Positions 1 through 8,317 are shown, counted from the first letter of the stretch. The stretch is DNA of 16,274 nt from JASEGV01 sp037443545 (GCA_037443545.1 JBBIOD010000038.1:1-16274), one strand, 5' to 3'. The notes: generated from the letters alone by a model not told the origin. Made by a program: numbers and translations.

Positions 1-1
1 C

Positions 2-94
2 AAAGTTATTAAAGCATTGGCACAGACTATAAAACTTCAAGAGGGATTGGATGAGTTGTTTAAAGAAGTCGAGAAAGATACACTCAGTTTTTAA
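2..94 (+). CDS. C-terminal fragment of an unidentified protein (5' end outside window)
   Basis: A reading frame is open from the window edge to a TAA stop at 92-94 and gives about 30 residues ending in KDTLSF. The fragment is mostly helical and charged, with alternating hydrophobic and acidic/basic residues. Tails of this type are seen in coiled-coil or chemotaxis-receptor-like proteins, but there is no diagnostic motif and I cannot name a family. The other two forward frames close quickly. The gene converges on lipA, with only 17 bases between the two stop codons and no hairpin terminator visible there. The frame is probably real because it is open and convergent, but it is short. Confidence 0.45.
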   Translation, partial: KVIKALAQTIKLQEGLDELFKEVEKDTLSF

Positions 95-111
95 ATGTAA
101 TCTATGTACTT

Positions 112-978
112 TCAAATTTGTTTTTCGGCATGGTAGGATGATCGTACCAAAGGTCCTGCTTCAACATGCTTGAATCCTAATTCCAGCCCAATTTCTTTCA
201 ACATTTTAAATTCATCAGGATGGACAAATCGGGCGACGGGTAAGTGTTGTTTGGAAGGTTGTAGATATTGTCCTAACGTTAAAATGTTGCAATCAACATT
301 TCGTAAATCTTTCATCACCTCAATTACTTCGTCAATGGTTTCCCCGAGTCCTAACATCAATCCCGACTTTGTAGTGAAACCTCTATTATTCGCTCGATGC
401 AATAACTCGATGGAGCGTTCATACTTTGCTTGTGGACGAACTGTAGGATACAACCTTGGAATTGTTTCAATGTTATGATTCAGAACGTCGGGGAAAGCAT
501 CAAGCACAATGGCAAGAGCAAATTCATCTCCCTTGAAATCCGGTATCAGTACTTCTATTGTGCAAGTGGAATTAGTTTCACGAATTTTCCGAATCGTATC
601 AGCAAAAATTGTAGCGCCGCCGTCATACAACTCATCGCGATTAACTGAAGTTATTACAGCATGTTTTACGTTCATCAACTTTACAGCATCGGCAACGCGT
701 TTAGGCTCGTCGGCATCAAGCCCTGTTGGCATTCCTGTTTTCACTGCACAAAAGCCACAGCTTCGCGTACAAATATCACCGAGAATCATAAACGTAGCCG
801 TACCGTTGTTCCAACATTCACCCATATTTGGACAGTGAGCTTCGCCACATACTGTGTGGAGTTGGTGTTTATCAATAATATGCTTTAAACCGGCATAAGT
901 CTCTCCGCTTGGAATTTTTACCCTAAGCCAATCCGGACGAGGATTGTGATATATTTCTTTTATTTCGCTTTTATCCAT
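112..978 (-). CDS. lipA: Lipoyl synthase (radical SAM)
   Basis: LipA inserts two sulfur atoms into protein-bound octanoyl groups to make the lipoyl cofactor, using S-adenosylmethionine and two [4Fe-4S] clusters in the cytoplasm. The 288-residue protein has both cluster motifs: the LipA-specific auxiliary CX4CX5C at C44, C49 and C55, and the radical-SAM CX3CX2C at C70, C74 and C77. The C-terminal RSSY, whose serine ligates the auxiliary cluster in this family, is present about ten residues from the end. The length is slightly shorter than the roughly 320-residue E. coli enzyme but all core motifs are there. An AAGGG ribosome site precedes the ATG. The gene is last in the minus-strand operon, 147 bases after the E2 gene whose lipoyl domain it would modify. 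This is a confident assignment. Confidence 0.97.
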   Translation of the reverse strand: MDKSEIKEIYHNPRPDWLRVKIPSGETYAGLKHIIDKHQLHTVCGEAHCPNMGECWNNGTATFMILGDICTRSCGFCAVKTGMPTGLDADEPKRVADAVKLMNVKHAVITSVNRDELYDGGATIFADTIRKIRETNSTCTIEVLIPDFKGDEFALAIVLDAFPDVLNHNIETIPRLYPTVRPQAKYERSIELLHRANNRGFTTKSGLMLGLGETIDEVIEVMKDLRNVDCNILTLGQYLQPSKQHLPVARFVHPDEFKMLKEIGLELGFKHVEAGPLVRSSYHAEKQI

Positions 979-997
979 ATCAACCCTTGAAAAATTA

Positions 998-1091
998 TTT
1001 CTCGCAAAAGCGCTAAGATCGCAATGTTCGCTTTTGTATTATTATCTATGCTTTGCGTACTTTACATCCGCTGCGATCGGATTGCGAGAAA
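998..1091. repeat. Degenerate palindromic intergenic repeat between the E2 gene and lipA
   Basis: The gap of 147 bases between the E2 gene and lipA holds nested inverted repeats. TTTCTCGCAA at 998-1007 is the exact reverse complement of 1082-1091, and GATCGCA at 1017-1023 pairs with TGCGATC at 1072-1078. CAAAAGCG at 1005-1012 can alternatively pair with CGCTTTTG at 1029-1036. The wording (CTCGCAAAAGCGCTAAGA at one end, CTTTGCGTAC and TTGCGAGAAA at the other) resembles a decayed copy of an intergenic repeat found in many environmental bacteria, built from GCAAAG/CGC units. That resemblance is from memory and is not tested. In the transcribed strand it would sit in the leader of lipA within the operon mRNA. 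Confidence 0.6.
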
Positions 1092-1125
1092 CATTCATCG
1101 CGCATTTTCCAATTATTAAAATTTA

Positions 1126-2433
1126 TTAACCATTTAATTTAAATTCTTCCAAATACTTCACAACTCTCTCAATAAACATCCCACCGAGAGCCCCATCAAC
1201 AATGCGATGGTCGAATGATAATGTGAGATAGGAGATCGAGCGAATTGCTATGGCGTCCTTAATTACGACAGGTTGCTTTTTAATCGCACCGATTCCGAGT
1301 ATTGCAACATTAGGTTGAGCAATAATCGGAATGCCGATAATATTACCAAACACGCCATAGTTCGTGAAGGTAAATGTTCCACCTTCGATATCAGCCGGAG
1401 TTAGCTTCTTGCTGCGTGTTCGAACTGCCAGGTCGTTTATAGCTCGCGCTAAACCGATGAAGTTTTTTTCTTCAGCATCTTTAATAACAGGAACAATCAG
1501 ACCCTGGTCGGAAGCGACAGCCATACCCAAGTTGATGAATTTCTTGACAATAATTTTATCACCTTCCACTGAACTGTTTACCAGCGGAAAATCTTTCAAC
1601 GCTCTCACAACGGCATCGGCAATGAAAGGCGTATACGTAAGCTTAAAACCTTCCATTTTTTCAAATTCCTTCGCATGCTCATCGCGGTATTTAACAATGT
1701 TTGTCATGTCGCACTGTGAAATTGCTTGCACGTGCGGTGATGTTGCAACGCTGTTGACCATGTGGTGAGCCATTCTCTGAATAACATTACTCATCTGTAG
1801 AATTTCATATCTTGGCGGCGGATATTTTGCAACCAATTCACCCGCGTCAACCGACTTTAGAGTAGTTTCAACTCGTGGTCCAACTGGTTTGAAAATATCT
1901 TTCGTTTCTGGAACCGGAGGTGTGAGTGCACGAGATTTTAAGTAATTGAGAATGTCCTTCTTACTTACTCTGCCGCCAATTCCTGTCCCGGGAATTTTTT
2001 CCAACTCCTGCATACCAATTTTTTCTTCACGGGCAATGTTAAGAACGAGGGGAGAATAAAATTTTCCCGAAGTTGTAGGCTCGGTCCTCGATACCGGCTT
2101 TGGTTCTACTGCGGCTGACTTGACCGGTTCATCTCGGATTGGAGCCACCGGCTCAGCGAGTTTAGACGTTTCGACACTAACCTCTGCACCAGCATCAGTT
2201 TCTATTTCTGCGATGACAGTCTTGATGGCAATTGTTTTTTGTTCTTCATACAATATTTTTGCAACCACGCCTTCTGCAGGAGACGGAATCTCGGAATCTA
2301 CTTTATCTGTGCTTATTTCTAGCAGTGTTTCATCTTTCTTTATTTTATCGCCAACCTTCTTATACCATTTAACGATTGTGCCTTCTGTTAGGCTTTCACC
2401 TAACTGTGGCATTATGACTTCTATTTTAGCCAT
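1126..2433 (-). CDS. Dihydrolipoamide acyltransferase, E2 of a 2-oxoacid dehydrogenase complex
   Basis: E2 forms the core of the complex. Its swinging lipoyl arm carries the acyl group from E1 and passes it to coenzyme A. The 435-residue protein shows the classical order: an N-terminal lipoyl domain (about 1-80) with the lipoylated lysine K44 in TDKVDS; a Pro/Glu/Val-rich linker; a peripheral-subunit-binding domain around 124-166 (SPLVLNIAREE...GTGIGGRVSKKDIL); and a catalytic domain with DHRIVDG near the C terminus, giving catalytic H409 and D413. It has one lipoyl domain, as in branched-chain and 2-oxoglutarate E2s. An AGAGG ribosome site precedes the ATG. It lies 50 bases after the fused E1 gene. 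Branched-chain specificity is inferred from the E1; a pyruvate role cannot be excluded. Confidence 0.93.
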   Translation of the reverse strand: MAKIEVIMPQLGESLTEGTIVKWYKKVGDKIKKDETLLEISTDKVDSEIPSPAEGVVAKILYEEQKTIAIKTVIAEIETDAGAEVSVETSKLAEPVAPIRDEPVKSAAVEPKPVSRTEPTTSGKFYSPLVLNIAREEKIGMQELEKIPGTGIGGRVSKKDILNYLKSRALTPPVPETKDIFKPVGPRVETTLKSVDAGELVAKYPPPRYEILQMSNVIQRMAHHMVNSVATSPHVQAISQCDMTNIVKYRDEHAKEFEKMEGFKLTYTPFIADAVVRALKDFPLVNSSVEGDKIIVKKFINLGMAVASDQGLIVPVIKDAEEKNFIGLARAINDLAVRTRSKKLTPADIEGGTFTFTNYGVFGNIIGIPIIAQPNVAILGIGAIKKQPVVIKDAIAIRSISYLTLSFDHRIVDGALGGMFIERVVKYLEEFKLNG

Positions 2434-2483
2434 TATAACCTCTTTCGATTTTTAGATTTTATAATTCTATATTTAATTGACAA

Positions 2484-4556
2484 TCAGTATTCCGCTAATT
2501 TCTCGAGCGCGCTAATGATATCCGCAGTTTGCGGCAGCATTGCATATTCGAGAGATGGCGCATACGGCACCGGAGAATCTTTTGCCGCCACGCGCATAAT
2601 TGGTCCGTCTAAATATTCAAAAGCTTCTTTCGAGATAATTGCGGCAAGCTCTCCACCAAACCCGCTGAAAAGAGTATCTTCATGAACGATCAAAACTTTT
2701 CCTGTTTTCTTCACCGATTTTAAGATGGCATCCTTATCTAAAGGATTCAGAGTTCTTAAATCAACAACTTCTACGTTAACTCCATGTTCTTCTAATTTAC
2801 GGGCAGCTTCCAGAGAACGCTGAACCATCATTCCGTAGGTGATAATGGATATATCGTCACCAGGACGTTTGACACTTGCCAATCCGAACGGCAGCAAATA
2901 ATTTGAGTCGGGTTCGGGGGATGCCGCAAAACTCTGACGGTACATTCCCTTATGCTCAAGAAAAATTACAGGGTCTTCACAACGACAAGCAGTCTTCAGC
3001 AATCCTTTGGCATCGGCAGCGTTAGATGGAAACACGACTCTCAATCCTGGACTATGCGTGAAAATATTTTCTATTGATTGACTGTGATAAAGTCCGCCAT
3101 GAATGTAACCACCGACAGCTACACGAATAACCACAGGTGCGGGCCACTTATCTATTGAACGATATCGCAGCATCGCAAGCTCGTCGCGAATCTGCATAAA
3201 AGCGGGCCATATGTAATCACCGAATTGTATCTCTACAACCGGCTTCCAACCTCGCAGTGCGAGGCCGATTGCAGTACCGACTATACTCGCTTCGGCAAGC
3301 GGTGAGTTAAAGACACGTCCCTTTCCGAATTTTGCAGCAAGACCTTTGGTAGCAGTAAAAACTCCGCCCTTGTCGCCGCCTACGTCTTCTCCATAAATTA
3401 CCATTTTAGGATTACGTTCTAATTCTTCCGCCAAAGCATGATTCACTGCATCTACAATGACGATATTAGAACCTTTATGTTCAGGTTCAGCGAAATTCTG
3501 TTTTGATATCACTTCATTCGACGAATAAACGTACAATCCTACCGTAGAAGGATCGGGAACGGGTTGAGCTTCTACCCAATCTGAGGTTTCATTAATTACT
3601 TGCGTAATTTCTTCATTAATTTTATCTACATCGGATTGAGATAATATTTTTTTATCGATTAAATGTTTTGCTAATTTTGGAATCGGGTCTCTCTGCTTGT
3701 CAGCTTCGAGTTCAAGTGCTGACCGATATTTTCTCTGATCGTCTGAGGATGAGTGAGGAAATAATCTAACAACGTCCGATTCGATTAATGCAGGTCCCTC
3801 CCCATTTCGCGCTTTGCTGACGGCTTCAGTTGCGGCTTCGTAAACTTCAAAAATATCTGTGCCATCTACATGGTACCTGTTTAAACCTTTGAAACCTTCG
3901 GTCAAAGTTATGATCGAGCCGGTCGCCATTTGGTCTGCTAACGGAACCGAAATCGCATACTTATTATTTTGAATATGGAATATTACAGGAAATTTTTCTC
4001 TCGTTGACCAGTTCAACGCTTCCCAGAATTCACCTTCACTAGTTGTACCTTCGCCGGAAGATACATACACCACTTCATCTTTGCCTTCTTTTACAGCTCC
4101 CATCGCGGTGCCTACGGCGTGGAGGAACTGCGTTCCCGTACACGACGACTGAGACGGAATTCTCAACTTTGTATTTCCCCAATGGCATGGCATCGCACGC
4201 CCACCCGAGCCGCCTGCTTCTGCTCGATGAAGAGCTTCAAGGAGAATGCCCTTAGGTGATTCGCCGAACCCTAAATTAAATGCAATATCCCGGTAATAAG
4301 GATAAGCCCAATCGTAACCGGGTTTCATAGCTTTGGCAATTCCGATTTGTGCGGCTTCGTGTCCGGGTGCGCCTATATGAAAAAACTGTTTTCCCTGTTT
4401 TAAGAAGGTTACTTGCTTCTCATCGAGTTTTCTGGATATAACCATCAACCTGTAAATTTCTATTAATTCATCTTTAGATAAATTAGCCGCAGGTTTGGTT
4501 ACATAAGCCGGAGTGTCTTTTGATTTTACTGCGTCAATATTTTTTCTTGGAGACAT
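2484..4556 (-). CDS. Fused alpha/beta E1 of 2-oxoacid (branched-chain type) dehydrogenase
   Basis: E1 is the thiamine-diphosphate enzyme that decarboxylates the 2-oxoacid and acylates the lipoyl arm of E2. The 690-residue protein joins both subunits in one chain. Residues about 25-340 are the alpha part, with the cofactor signature from GEG (168-170) to NN (197-198). HSSSDD (268-273) matches the loop region typical of branched-chain E1 alpha. Residues about 362-690 are the beta part, with GEDVG (389-393), the active-site histidine context HSQS (491-494) and a transketolase-C-like end. GEG replaces the textbook GDG, a conservative change. The linker around 330-360 is poorly conserved in appearance. 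AAGGAA lies upstream of the ATG. It follows lipB by 32 bases and precedes the E2 gene. Branched-chain specificity is likely but not proven from sequence. Confidence 0.92.
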   Translation of the reverse strand: MSPRKNIDAVKSKDTPAYVTKPAANLSKDELIEIYRLMVISRKLDEKQVTFLKQGKQFFHIGAPGHEAAQIGIAKAMKPGYDWAYPYYRDIAFNLGFGESPKGILLEALHRAEAGGSGGRAMPCHWGNTKLRIPSQSSCTGTQFLHAVGTAMGAVKEGKDEVVYVSSGEGTTSEGEFWEALNWSTREKFPVIFHIQNNKYAISVPLADQMATGSIITLTEGFKGLNRYHVDGTDIFEVYEAATEAVSKARNGEGPALIESDVVRLFPHSSSDDQRKYRSALELEADKQRDPIPKLAKHLIDKKILSQSDVDKINEEITQVINETSDWVEAQPVPDPSTVGLYVYSSNEVISKQNFAEPEHKGSNIVIVDAVNHALAEELERNPKMVIYGEDVGGDKGGVFTATKGLAAKFGKGRVFNSPLAEASIVGTAIGLALRGWKPVVEIQFGDYIWPAFMQIRDELAMLRYRSIDKWPAPVVIRVAVGGYIHGGLYHSQSIENIFTHSPGLRVVFPSNAADAKGLLKTACRCEDPVIFLEHKGMYRQSFAASPEPDSNYLLPFGLASVKRPGDDISIITYGMMVQRSLEAARKLEEHGVNVEVVDLRTLNPLDKDAILKSVKKTGKVLIVHEDTLFSGFGGELAAIISKEAFEYLDGPIMRVAAKDSPVPYAPSLEYAMLPQTADIISALEKLAEY

Positions 4557-4569
4557 TTATATTCCTTTT

Positions 4570-4583
4570 CCGTCAACAGACGG
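4570..4583 (-). other. Small intercistronic hairpin between lipB and the E1 gene
   Basis: CCGTC (4570-4574) and GACGG (4579-4583) form a perfect 5-bp stem with a 4-base loop. It lies directly after the lipB stop and just upstream of the AAGGAA ribosome site (4562-4569) of the E1 gene. There is no U-tract on the transcribed strand, so it is not a terminator. It could affect mRNA processing or the lipB/E1 expression ratio, or be chance. Confidence 0.3.
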
Positions 4584-4588
4584 GTTTG

Positions 4589-5269
4589 TTATGTTATTAG
4601 TTTAAAAAAATCTTCTTTCTCGAGAATCGATATCTTAACGCCAAATACTTTTTCAAAGTTCTTTATGATTGAATGATTGACTTCAGAGATATCGACTGTC
4701 CGATTCAAAACTGCTTGAAGCGATGTTACGCCTTTATGAAATATACCGCATGGAATGATGCGGTCAAAATATGATAAATCGGTGTTCACATTAAATGCGA
4801 AACCGTGCATCGTAATCCAGCGGCTCACTTTCACACCGATTGCCGCTACCTTTTCGCCGTTCACCCAAACACCCGTAAAACCTTCAGCGCGGGTTCCGGT
4901 TATTCCAAAATCTTTCAAAGTCAGTATCATAACTTCTTCTAAATCTCTAAGATACCGATGAGTGTCTAAATAATATTTATTCAAATCTAATATCGGATAA
5001 CCGACTAACTGGCCTGGACCGTGATAAGTTATATCGCCGCCGCGGTCGTTGTAATAAACATCAGCGCCGGTTGTGCGTAATTCTTCTTCAGTCGCTAAAA
5101 GGTGGTGGCTGTTTCCGCTTTTACCGATAGTGTAAACATGGTTGTGTTCGTTTAAGAAAAGAATATCGGGGATTTTATTTTCAGCACGAAGCTCAAAAAG
5201 CTGTGTCTGCAAATCCCAGATTTCTTTGTAATCCGTTCGACCGAGATATGTTGATTTAAGTTGATTCAT
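4589..5269 (-). CDS. lipB: Octanoyl-[acyl carrier protein]:protein octanoyltransferase
   Basis: LipB moves octanoate from acyl carrier protein to the lipoyl-domain lysine of E2 (and of GcvH where present), the first step of endogenous lipoate synthesis. The 226-residue protein has the family hallmarks: RGGDITYHGPGQLVGYP (76-92), K140 in GEKVAAIG and C174 in IPCGI, which correspond to the Lys/Cys acyl-transfer dyad, and HGFAFNV (155-161). The length is normal for the family. The gene begins 6 bases after the lpdA stop, so translational coupling is likely, and no strong ribosome site of its own is seen. Its position between the E3 and E1 genes, with lipA at the end of the operon, links cofactor synthesis with production of the enzyme that uses it. 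Confidence 0.97.
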   Translation of the reverse strand: MNQLKSTYLGRTDYKEIWDLQTQLFELRAENKIPDILFLNEHNHVYTIGKSGNSHHLLATEEELRTTGADVYYNDRGGDITYHGPGQLVGYPILDLNKYYLDTHRYLRDLEEVMILTLKDFGITGTRAEGFTGVWVNGEKVAAIGVKVSRWITMHGFAFNVNTDLSYFDRIIPCGIFHKGVTSLQAVLNRTVDISEVNHSIIKNFEKVFGVKISILEKEDFFKLIT

Positions 5270-5275
5270 CTAATT

Positions 5276-6670
5276 TTAAATATGTATCGCTTCGCCCATT
5301 GCATTTGCAGCCGCTTCCATCACAGCTTCCGAAAGTGTCGGATGTGCGTGAACCGTCTTTATTAACTCGTGGGCTGTCGATTCTAAAGTTTTCGCAACTC
5401 CGAGTTCTGCGATCGTTTCAGTAGCATCGCCGCCCAATATGTGAGCGCCGAGTAACTCGCCATATTTTGCATCGAAGATTAATTTTACCAATCCATCAGT
5501 TTCGCCGATTGCTCGCGCCTTGCCGCTTGCCGTAAATGGGAATCGCCCTACTTTTATTTGATAATCTTGTTCGATGGCTTTCTCTTCAGTCAAACCGATA
5601 CTCGCAACTTGCGGTTGACAATATGTGCAGCCGGGAATATTCTCGTAATCGACGGTCGGTGGATTCTTTCCTGCTATCGCTTCAACGCATGTTATTCCTT
5701 CCGCAGAAGCGACGTGGGCAAGGAGCGGTGGACCGATAATATCGCCGATCGCCCAGATACCATCTATATTTGTTCGGTAATATTTATCTATTTTAATAAA
5801 ACTCTTTTCGTTTTTAATTCCGATTTCTCCCAAGCCGATATTCTCAACATTACCTTGCACACCGATTGCCATCAAAGCAACATCGCCTACGATTTCTTTT
5901 GATCCTTCTTTTGTTGATACCGTAAGTTTAACATTCTCACCTACAATAACTTTTTCTACTTTCGTATCGGTCAATATTTCTATTCCTGCTTTCTTTAGGT
6001 TGCTCTCTAATAGTTTTGTAATTTCTTTATCTTCGGTCGGAAGGATACTCGGCATCATTTCAACAAGTGTTACTTTAGTCCCGAAAGTATTATAAAAATA
6101 TGCAAACTCAACTCCTATTGCCCCGGCGCCGATAATCAGCATCGACTTAGGCGGTTCGTTCAAAATCATCGCTTCAGAACTGGATATAATTTTCTTGCGG
6201 TCGATTTCCACACCGGGAATTGAACGCGGACGAGCGCCTGTTGCGATTATTGTATGTTTAGTATTGATGGTCTCAGCTAATTTTCCGTCTTTGCTGACTT
6301 CAATATTTCCTTTGCCGACAATTTTGCCGTGTCCTGAAATCAAATCTATCTTATGTTTCTTAAAAAGGTATTCGACGCCTTTCGAGTTGCGAAGCGCAAC
6401 ATCGCGGCTGCGTTTGATTATTTTTTTGAAATCGAATTGGAGATTCTCATAACTAATTCCAAACTCATTTGCATGTTTAAAATGATTGTAGATTTCAGCA
6501 TTCCTCAGGAGCGCTTTTGTGGGGATACATCCCCAGTTCAGGCATACGCCGCCTAATTTATCTTTTTCAATTACCGCAGTTTTAAAACCCAATTGTGCCG
6601 CCCGGATTGCAGCAACGTAACCACCAGGTCCCCCGCCGATTATTGCAATATCGTATTGTTTATTTTCCAT
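5276..6670 (-). CDS. lpdA: Dihydrolipoamide dehydrogenase (E3)
   Basis: E3 reoxidises the dihydrolipoyl arm of E2 and reduces NAD+, using FAD and a redox-active disulfide. In the 464-residue protein the FAD-binding GGGPGG is at 12-17, the disulfide CX4C at C43 and C48 (GGVCLNWGCIPTK), and the NAD-binding GAGAIGVEF in the middle. ATGARP and GDI motifs are also present. The C-terminal interface carries the catalytic HPTLSE, with H443 and E448. The length is standard. It is the first gene of the minus-strand operon; its ATG (complement of 6668-6670) is preceded by a weak GAGAA ribosome site and a predicted promoter at 6721-6749. It would serve this complex and possibly others in the cell. Confidence 0.97.
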   Translation of the reverse strand: MENKQYDIAIIGGGPGGYVAAIRAAQLGFKTAVIEKDKLGGVCLNWGCIPTKALLRNAEIYNHFKHANEFGISYENLQFDFKKIIKRSRDVALRNSKGVEYLFKKHKIDLISGHGKIVGKGNIEVSKDGKLAETINTKHTIIATGARPRSIPGVEIDRKKIISSSEAMILNEPPKSMLIIGAGAIGVEFAYFYNTFGTKVTLVEMMPSILPTEDKEITKLLESNLKKAGIEILTDTKVEKVIVGENVKLTVSTKEGSKEIVGDVALMAIGVQGNVENIGLGEIGIKNEKSFIKIDKYYRTNIDGIWAIGDIIGPPLLAHVASAEGITCVEAIAGKNPPTVDYENIPGCTYCQPQVASIGLTEEKAIEQDYQIKVGRFPFTASGKARAIGETDGLVKLIFDAKYGELLGAHILGGDATETIAELGVAKTLESTAHELIKTVHAHPTLSEAVMEAAANAMGEAIHI

Positions 6671-6720
6671 ATTATTCTCATTATGATGTTTTTAGAAATG
6701 AATCGTTCCAAACTTTAGAA

Positions 6721-6749
6721 AATATATGAAACGGGGGTTTGAAAAGCAA
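6721..6749 (-). promoter_or_regulatory. Predicted sigma-70 promoter of the lpdA-lipB-E1-E2-lipA operon
   Basis: On the minus strand, TTGCTT (complement of 6744-6749) and TATATT (complement of 6721-6726) are separated by exactly 17 bases. This would start transcription near 6714 and give a leader of about 44 bases before lpdA. The -10 is good and the -35 moderate. The match is by eye only. Confidence 0.42.
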
Positions 6750-6826
6750 AGAGTGAGATTTAATCGGTAAAAAGTAAAACGGGAATGGAATTACAATATT
6801 AGACAACAAATAACTACTACTTCTTT

Positions 6827-6854
6827 TTGCTTCTCACTATATTTTTTATATATT
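6827..6854 (+). promoter_or_regulatory. Predicted promoter of the POT transporter gene
   Basis: TTGCTT (6827-6832) and TATATT (6849-6854) are 16 bases apart. Transcription would start near 6861, about 25 bases before the ATG at 6886. This supports that ATG over an in-frame TTG at 6853, which would fall inside the -10. The region is very AT-rich, so chance matches are likely. Confidence 0.35.
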
Positions 6855-6885
6855 GTATGCAAAAACAACCATAAGGAAATTTATT

Positions 6886-8190
6886 ATGGCAGAAGCTATT
6901 AAAGAAAAACAAACTTTTTTACAAACGATTAAATCATTCCCGAAAGTTTACTGGGTAGTGATTGTGATGGAATTTTTTGAACGCGGTTCATACTACGGTA
7001 TGATGAGCATACTTTCCGTTTATATGACCGACCAATTATCTTTCACAAAAGAAAGTGTGGGTGTAATAAAAAGCACGATCCAACCGCTGCTATATATTTT
7101 ACCAATACTTGCCGGAGCAATCGGAGACAGATTTGGTTACCGCAGAACATTAATATTTGCATTTTCATTTTTAGGATTAGGATACTTCCTTGTCAGTCAG
7201 TCAACTGATTATGCGCTGGTTTTTTCGAGTTTAGTTATTATGGGAATCGGGGCGGGCGCTTTTAAACCGATGATATCAGGAACTATCGCAAGAACGACTA
7301 CTGAAAATAACAGCACACTCGGTTTCGGAATTTTTTACTGGTCGATCAACTTTGGCGCATTTTTATTCCCGCTAATTCTTGTTCCATATATCAAGAATAC
7401 TTTCGGCTGGGAGTATGTAATGGTGGCTTCTGCCATTGGCACAGCTTCTATGTTGATACCGACTATATTTATGTACAAAGAACCGCCTAAGCCCGCAAGC
7501 ACAAAAACTCTTCCTGAGGTTTTAAAAGGAATGATAATGGTTTTGTCGGATGTCAGATTTATTGGATTGATTGTAATCTACTCAGGATTCTGGATACTAT
7601 ATTTTCAAATGTTCGATTCAGTTTTATGGTATGTTAAAGATTATGTCGATGCTACTGCATTGAACAATTTTGTTAATTCAAGTTTTGCCGCTATCGGAAT
7701 TAATTTGAACTGGCGCTTCGATGTTGAACATGTTACAGTTATAAATGCCGGCACGATTATTTTTCTACAAATGGTAGTTTCAAACATCGTTAAAAACACA
7801 AAAGCTCTTCCTACAATGATTGTGGGCATTACGATGGGAACCGTTGGAATGGCTATACTCGCCATATCTTCCAACATTTGGGTATTTATTGCAGGTATTA
7901 CAATATTTTCAATCGGAGAAATGACTGCCCATCCGAAGTTCATCAGTTATGTCGGATTGATTGCACCGCCGGACAAAAAGGCGACATATTTAGGTTATGC
8001 ATTTTTGTATGGAGTGATCGGTTCATCAATCGGCGGGATATTAGGCGCGAACATGTATGTTTATTTTGTTGATAATTTAAAAGACCCTCAAACACTTTGG
8101 ATACTGTTCAGCTTGATTGGTGTTGCGACAATTATAGGTTTGTTGTTTTACAATAAATTTGTTGCACGTAATTTAGGACATAATCATTAA
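6886..8190 (+). CDS. POT/PTR-family proton-dependent oligopeptide transporter
   Basis: This is an inner-membrane symporter of the major facilitator superfamily that would take up di- or tripeptides with protons. The 434-residue protein has the POT signatures: the proton-coupling EXXER in EFFERGSYYG (E29, E32, R33), GDRFGYRR (80-87), GAGAFKP (122-128) and FYWSINFGAF (150-159). Roughly twelve hydrophobic segments are visible, fewer than the fourteen of many bacterial POTs. I chose the ATG at 6886 because AAGGA lies 8 bases upstream; an in-frame TTG at 6853 has no ribosome site and overlaps the predicted -10. The gene is transcribed divergently from lpdA and closed by a strong terminator, so it is probably monocistronic. 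The substrate is inferred from the family; some members carry other solutes. Confidence 0.88.
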   Translation: MAEAIKEKQTFLQTIKSFPKVYWVVIVMEFFERGSYYGMMSILSVYMTDQLSFTKESVGVIKSTIQPLLYILPILAGAIGDRFGYRRTLIFAFSFLGLGYFLVSQSTDYALVFSSLVIMGIGAGAFKPMISGTIARTTTENNSTLGFGIFYWSINFGAFLFPLILVPYIKNTFGWEYVMVASAIGTASMLIPTIFMYKEPPKPASTKTLPEVLKGMIMVLSDVRFIGLIVIYSGFWILYFQMFDSVLWYVKDYVDATALNNFVNSSFAAIGINLNWRFDVEHVTVINAGTIIFLQMVVSNIVKNTKALPTMIVGITMGTVGMAILAISSNIWVFIAGITIFSIGEMTAHPKFISYVGLIAPPDKKATYLGYAFLYGVIGSSIGGILGANMYVYFVDNLKDPQTLWILFSLIGVATIIGLLFYNKFVARNLGHNH

Positions 8191-8223
8191 AATCCAAATA
8201 CGAAGTTAGAAGAACGAAATTCT

Positions 8224-8261
8224 AAATCCCTCTCATTAAAAAATGAGAGGGATTTTTTTTT
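8224..8261 (+). terminator. Intrinsic terminator of the POT transporter gene
   Basis: AAATCCCTCTCATT (8224-8237) is perfectly complementary to 8242-8255, giving a 14-bp stem with an AAAA loop. A run of nine T residues (8253-8261) follows on the plus strand. It isolates the transporter from the Fur-controlled cluster that begins immediately after it. Confidence 0.95.
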
Positions 8262-8263
8262 AC

Positions 8264-8292
8264 TTGACTTCCTCACAAAAAAGCCTTATCTT
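8264..8292 (+). promoter_or_regulatory. Sigma-70 promoter of the fur-feoAB cluster
   Basis: TTGACT (8264-8269) and TATCTT (8287-8292) are separated by exactly 17 bases. Transcription would begin near 8299, inside the palindromic operator at 8292-8314, so a bound repressor would block RNA polymerase. It sits directly after the upstream terminator. Confidence 0.75.
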
Positions 8293-8314
8293 TATTTAGA
8301 ATAATTCTAAATAA
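8292..8314. promoter_or_regulatory. Fur-family operator (perfect 11-1-11 palindrome)
   Basis: TTATTTAGAAT (8292-8302), a central A (8303) and ATTCTAAATAA (8304-8314) form a perfect 23-base inverted repeat. Its core TTAGAATnATTCTAA has the 7-1-7 geometry of Fur/PerR boxes. It overlaps the end of the -10 and the likely start site, and ends three bases before the fur ATG. The placement predicts autorepression of the whole cluster by the protein encoded immediately downstream. Which family member binds in vivo is an inference. Confidence 0.88.
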
Positions 8315-8317
8315 TAA

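Noticed and set aside
6853..6885. Upstream TTG start extending the POT transporter by 11 residues
   Set aside because: It has no ribosome site and lies on the predicted -10 box; the ATG at 6886 has AAGGA at good spacing.
8219..8227. Extra Fur half-site (ATTCTAAAT) near the POT terminator
   Set aside because: Only one arm is present and it merges into the terminator stem, so it is more likely coincidence.
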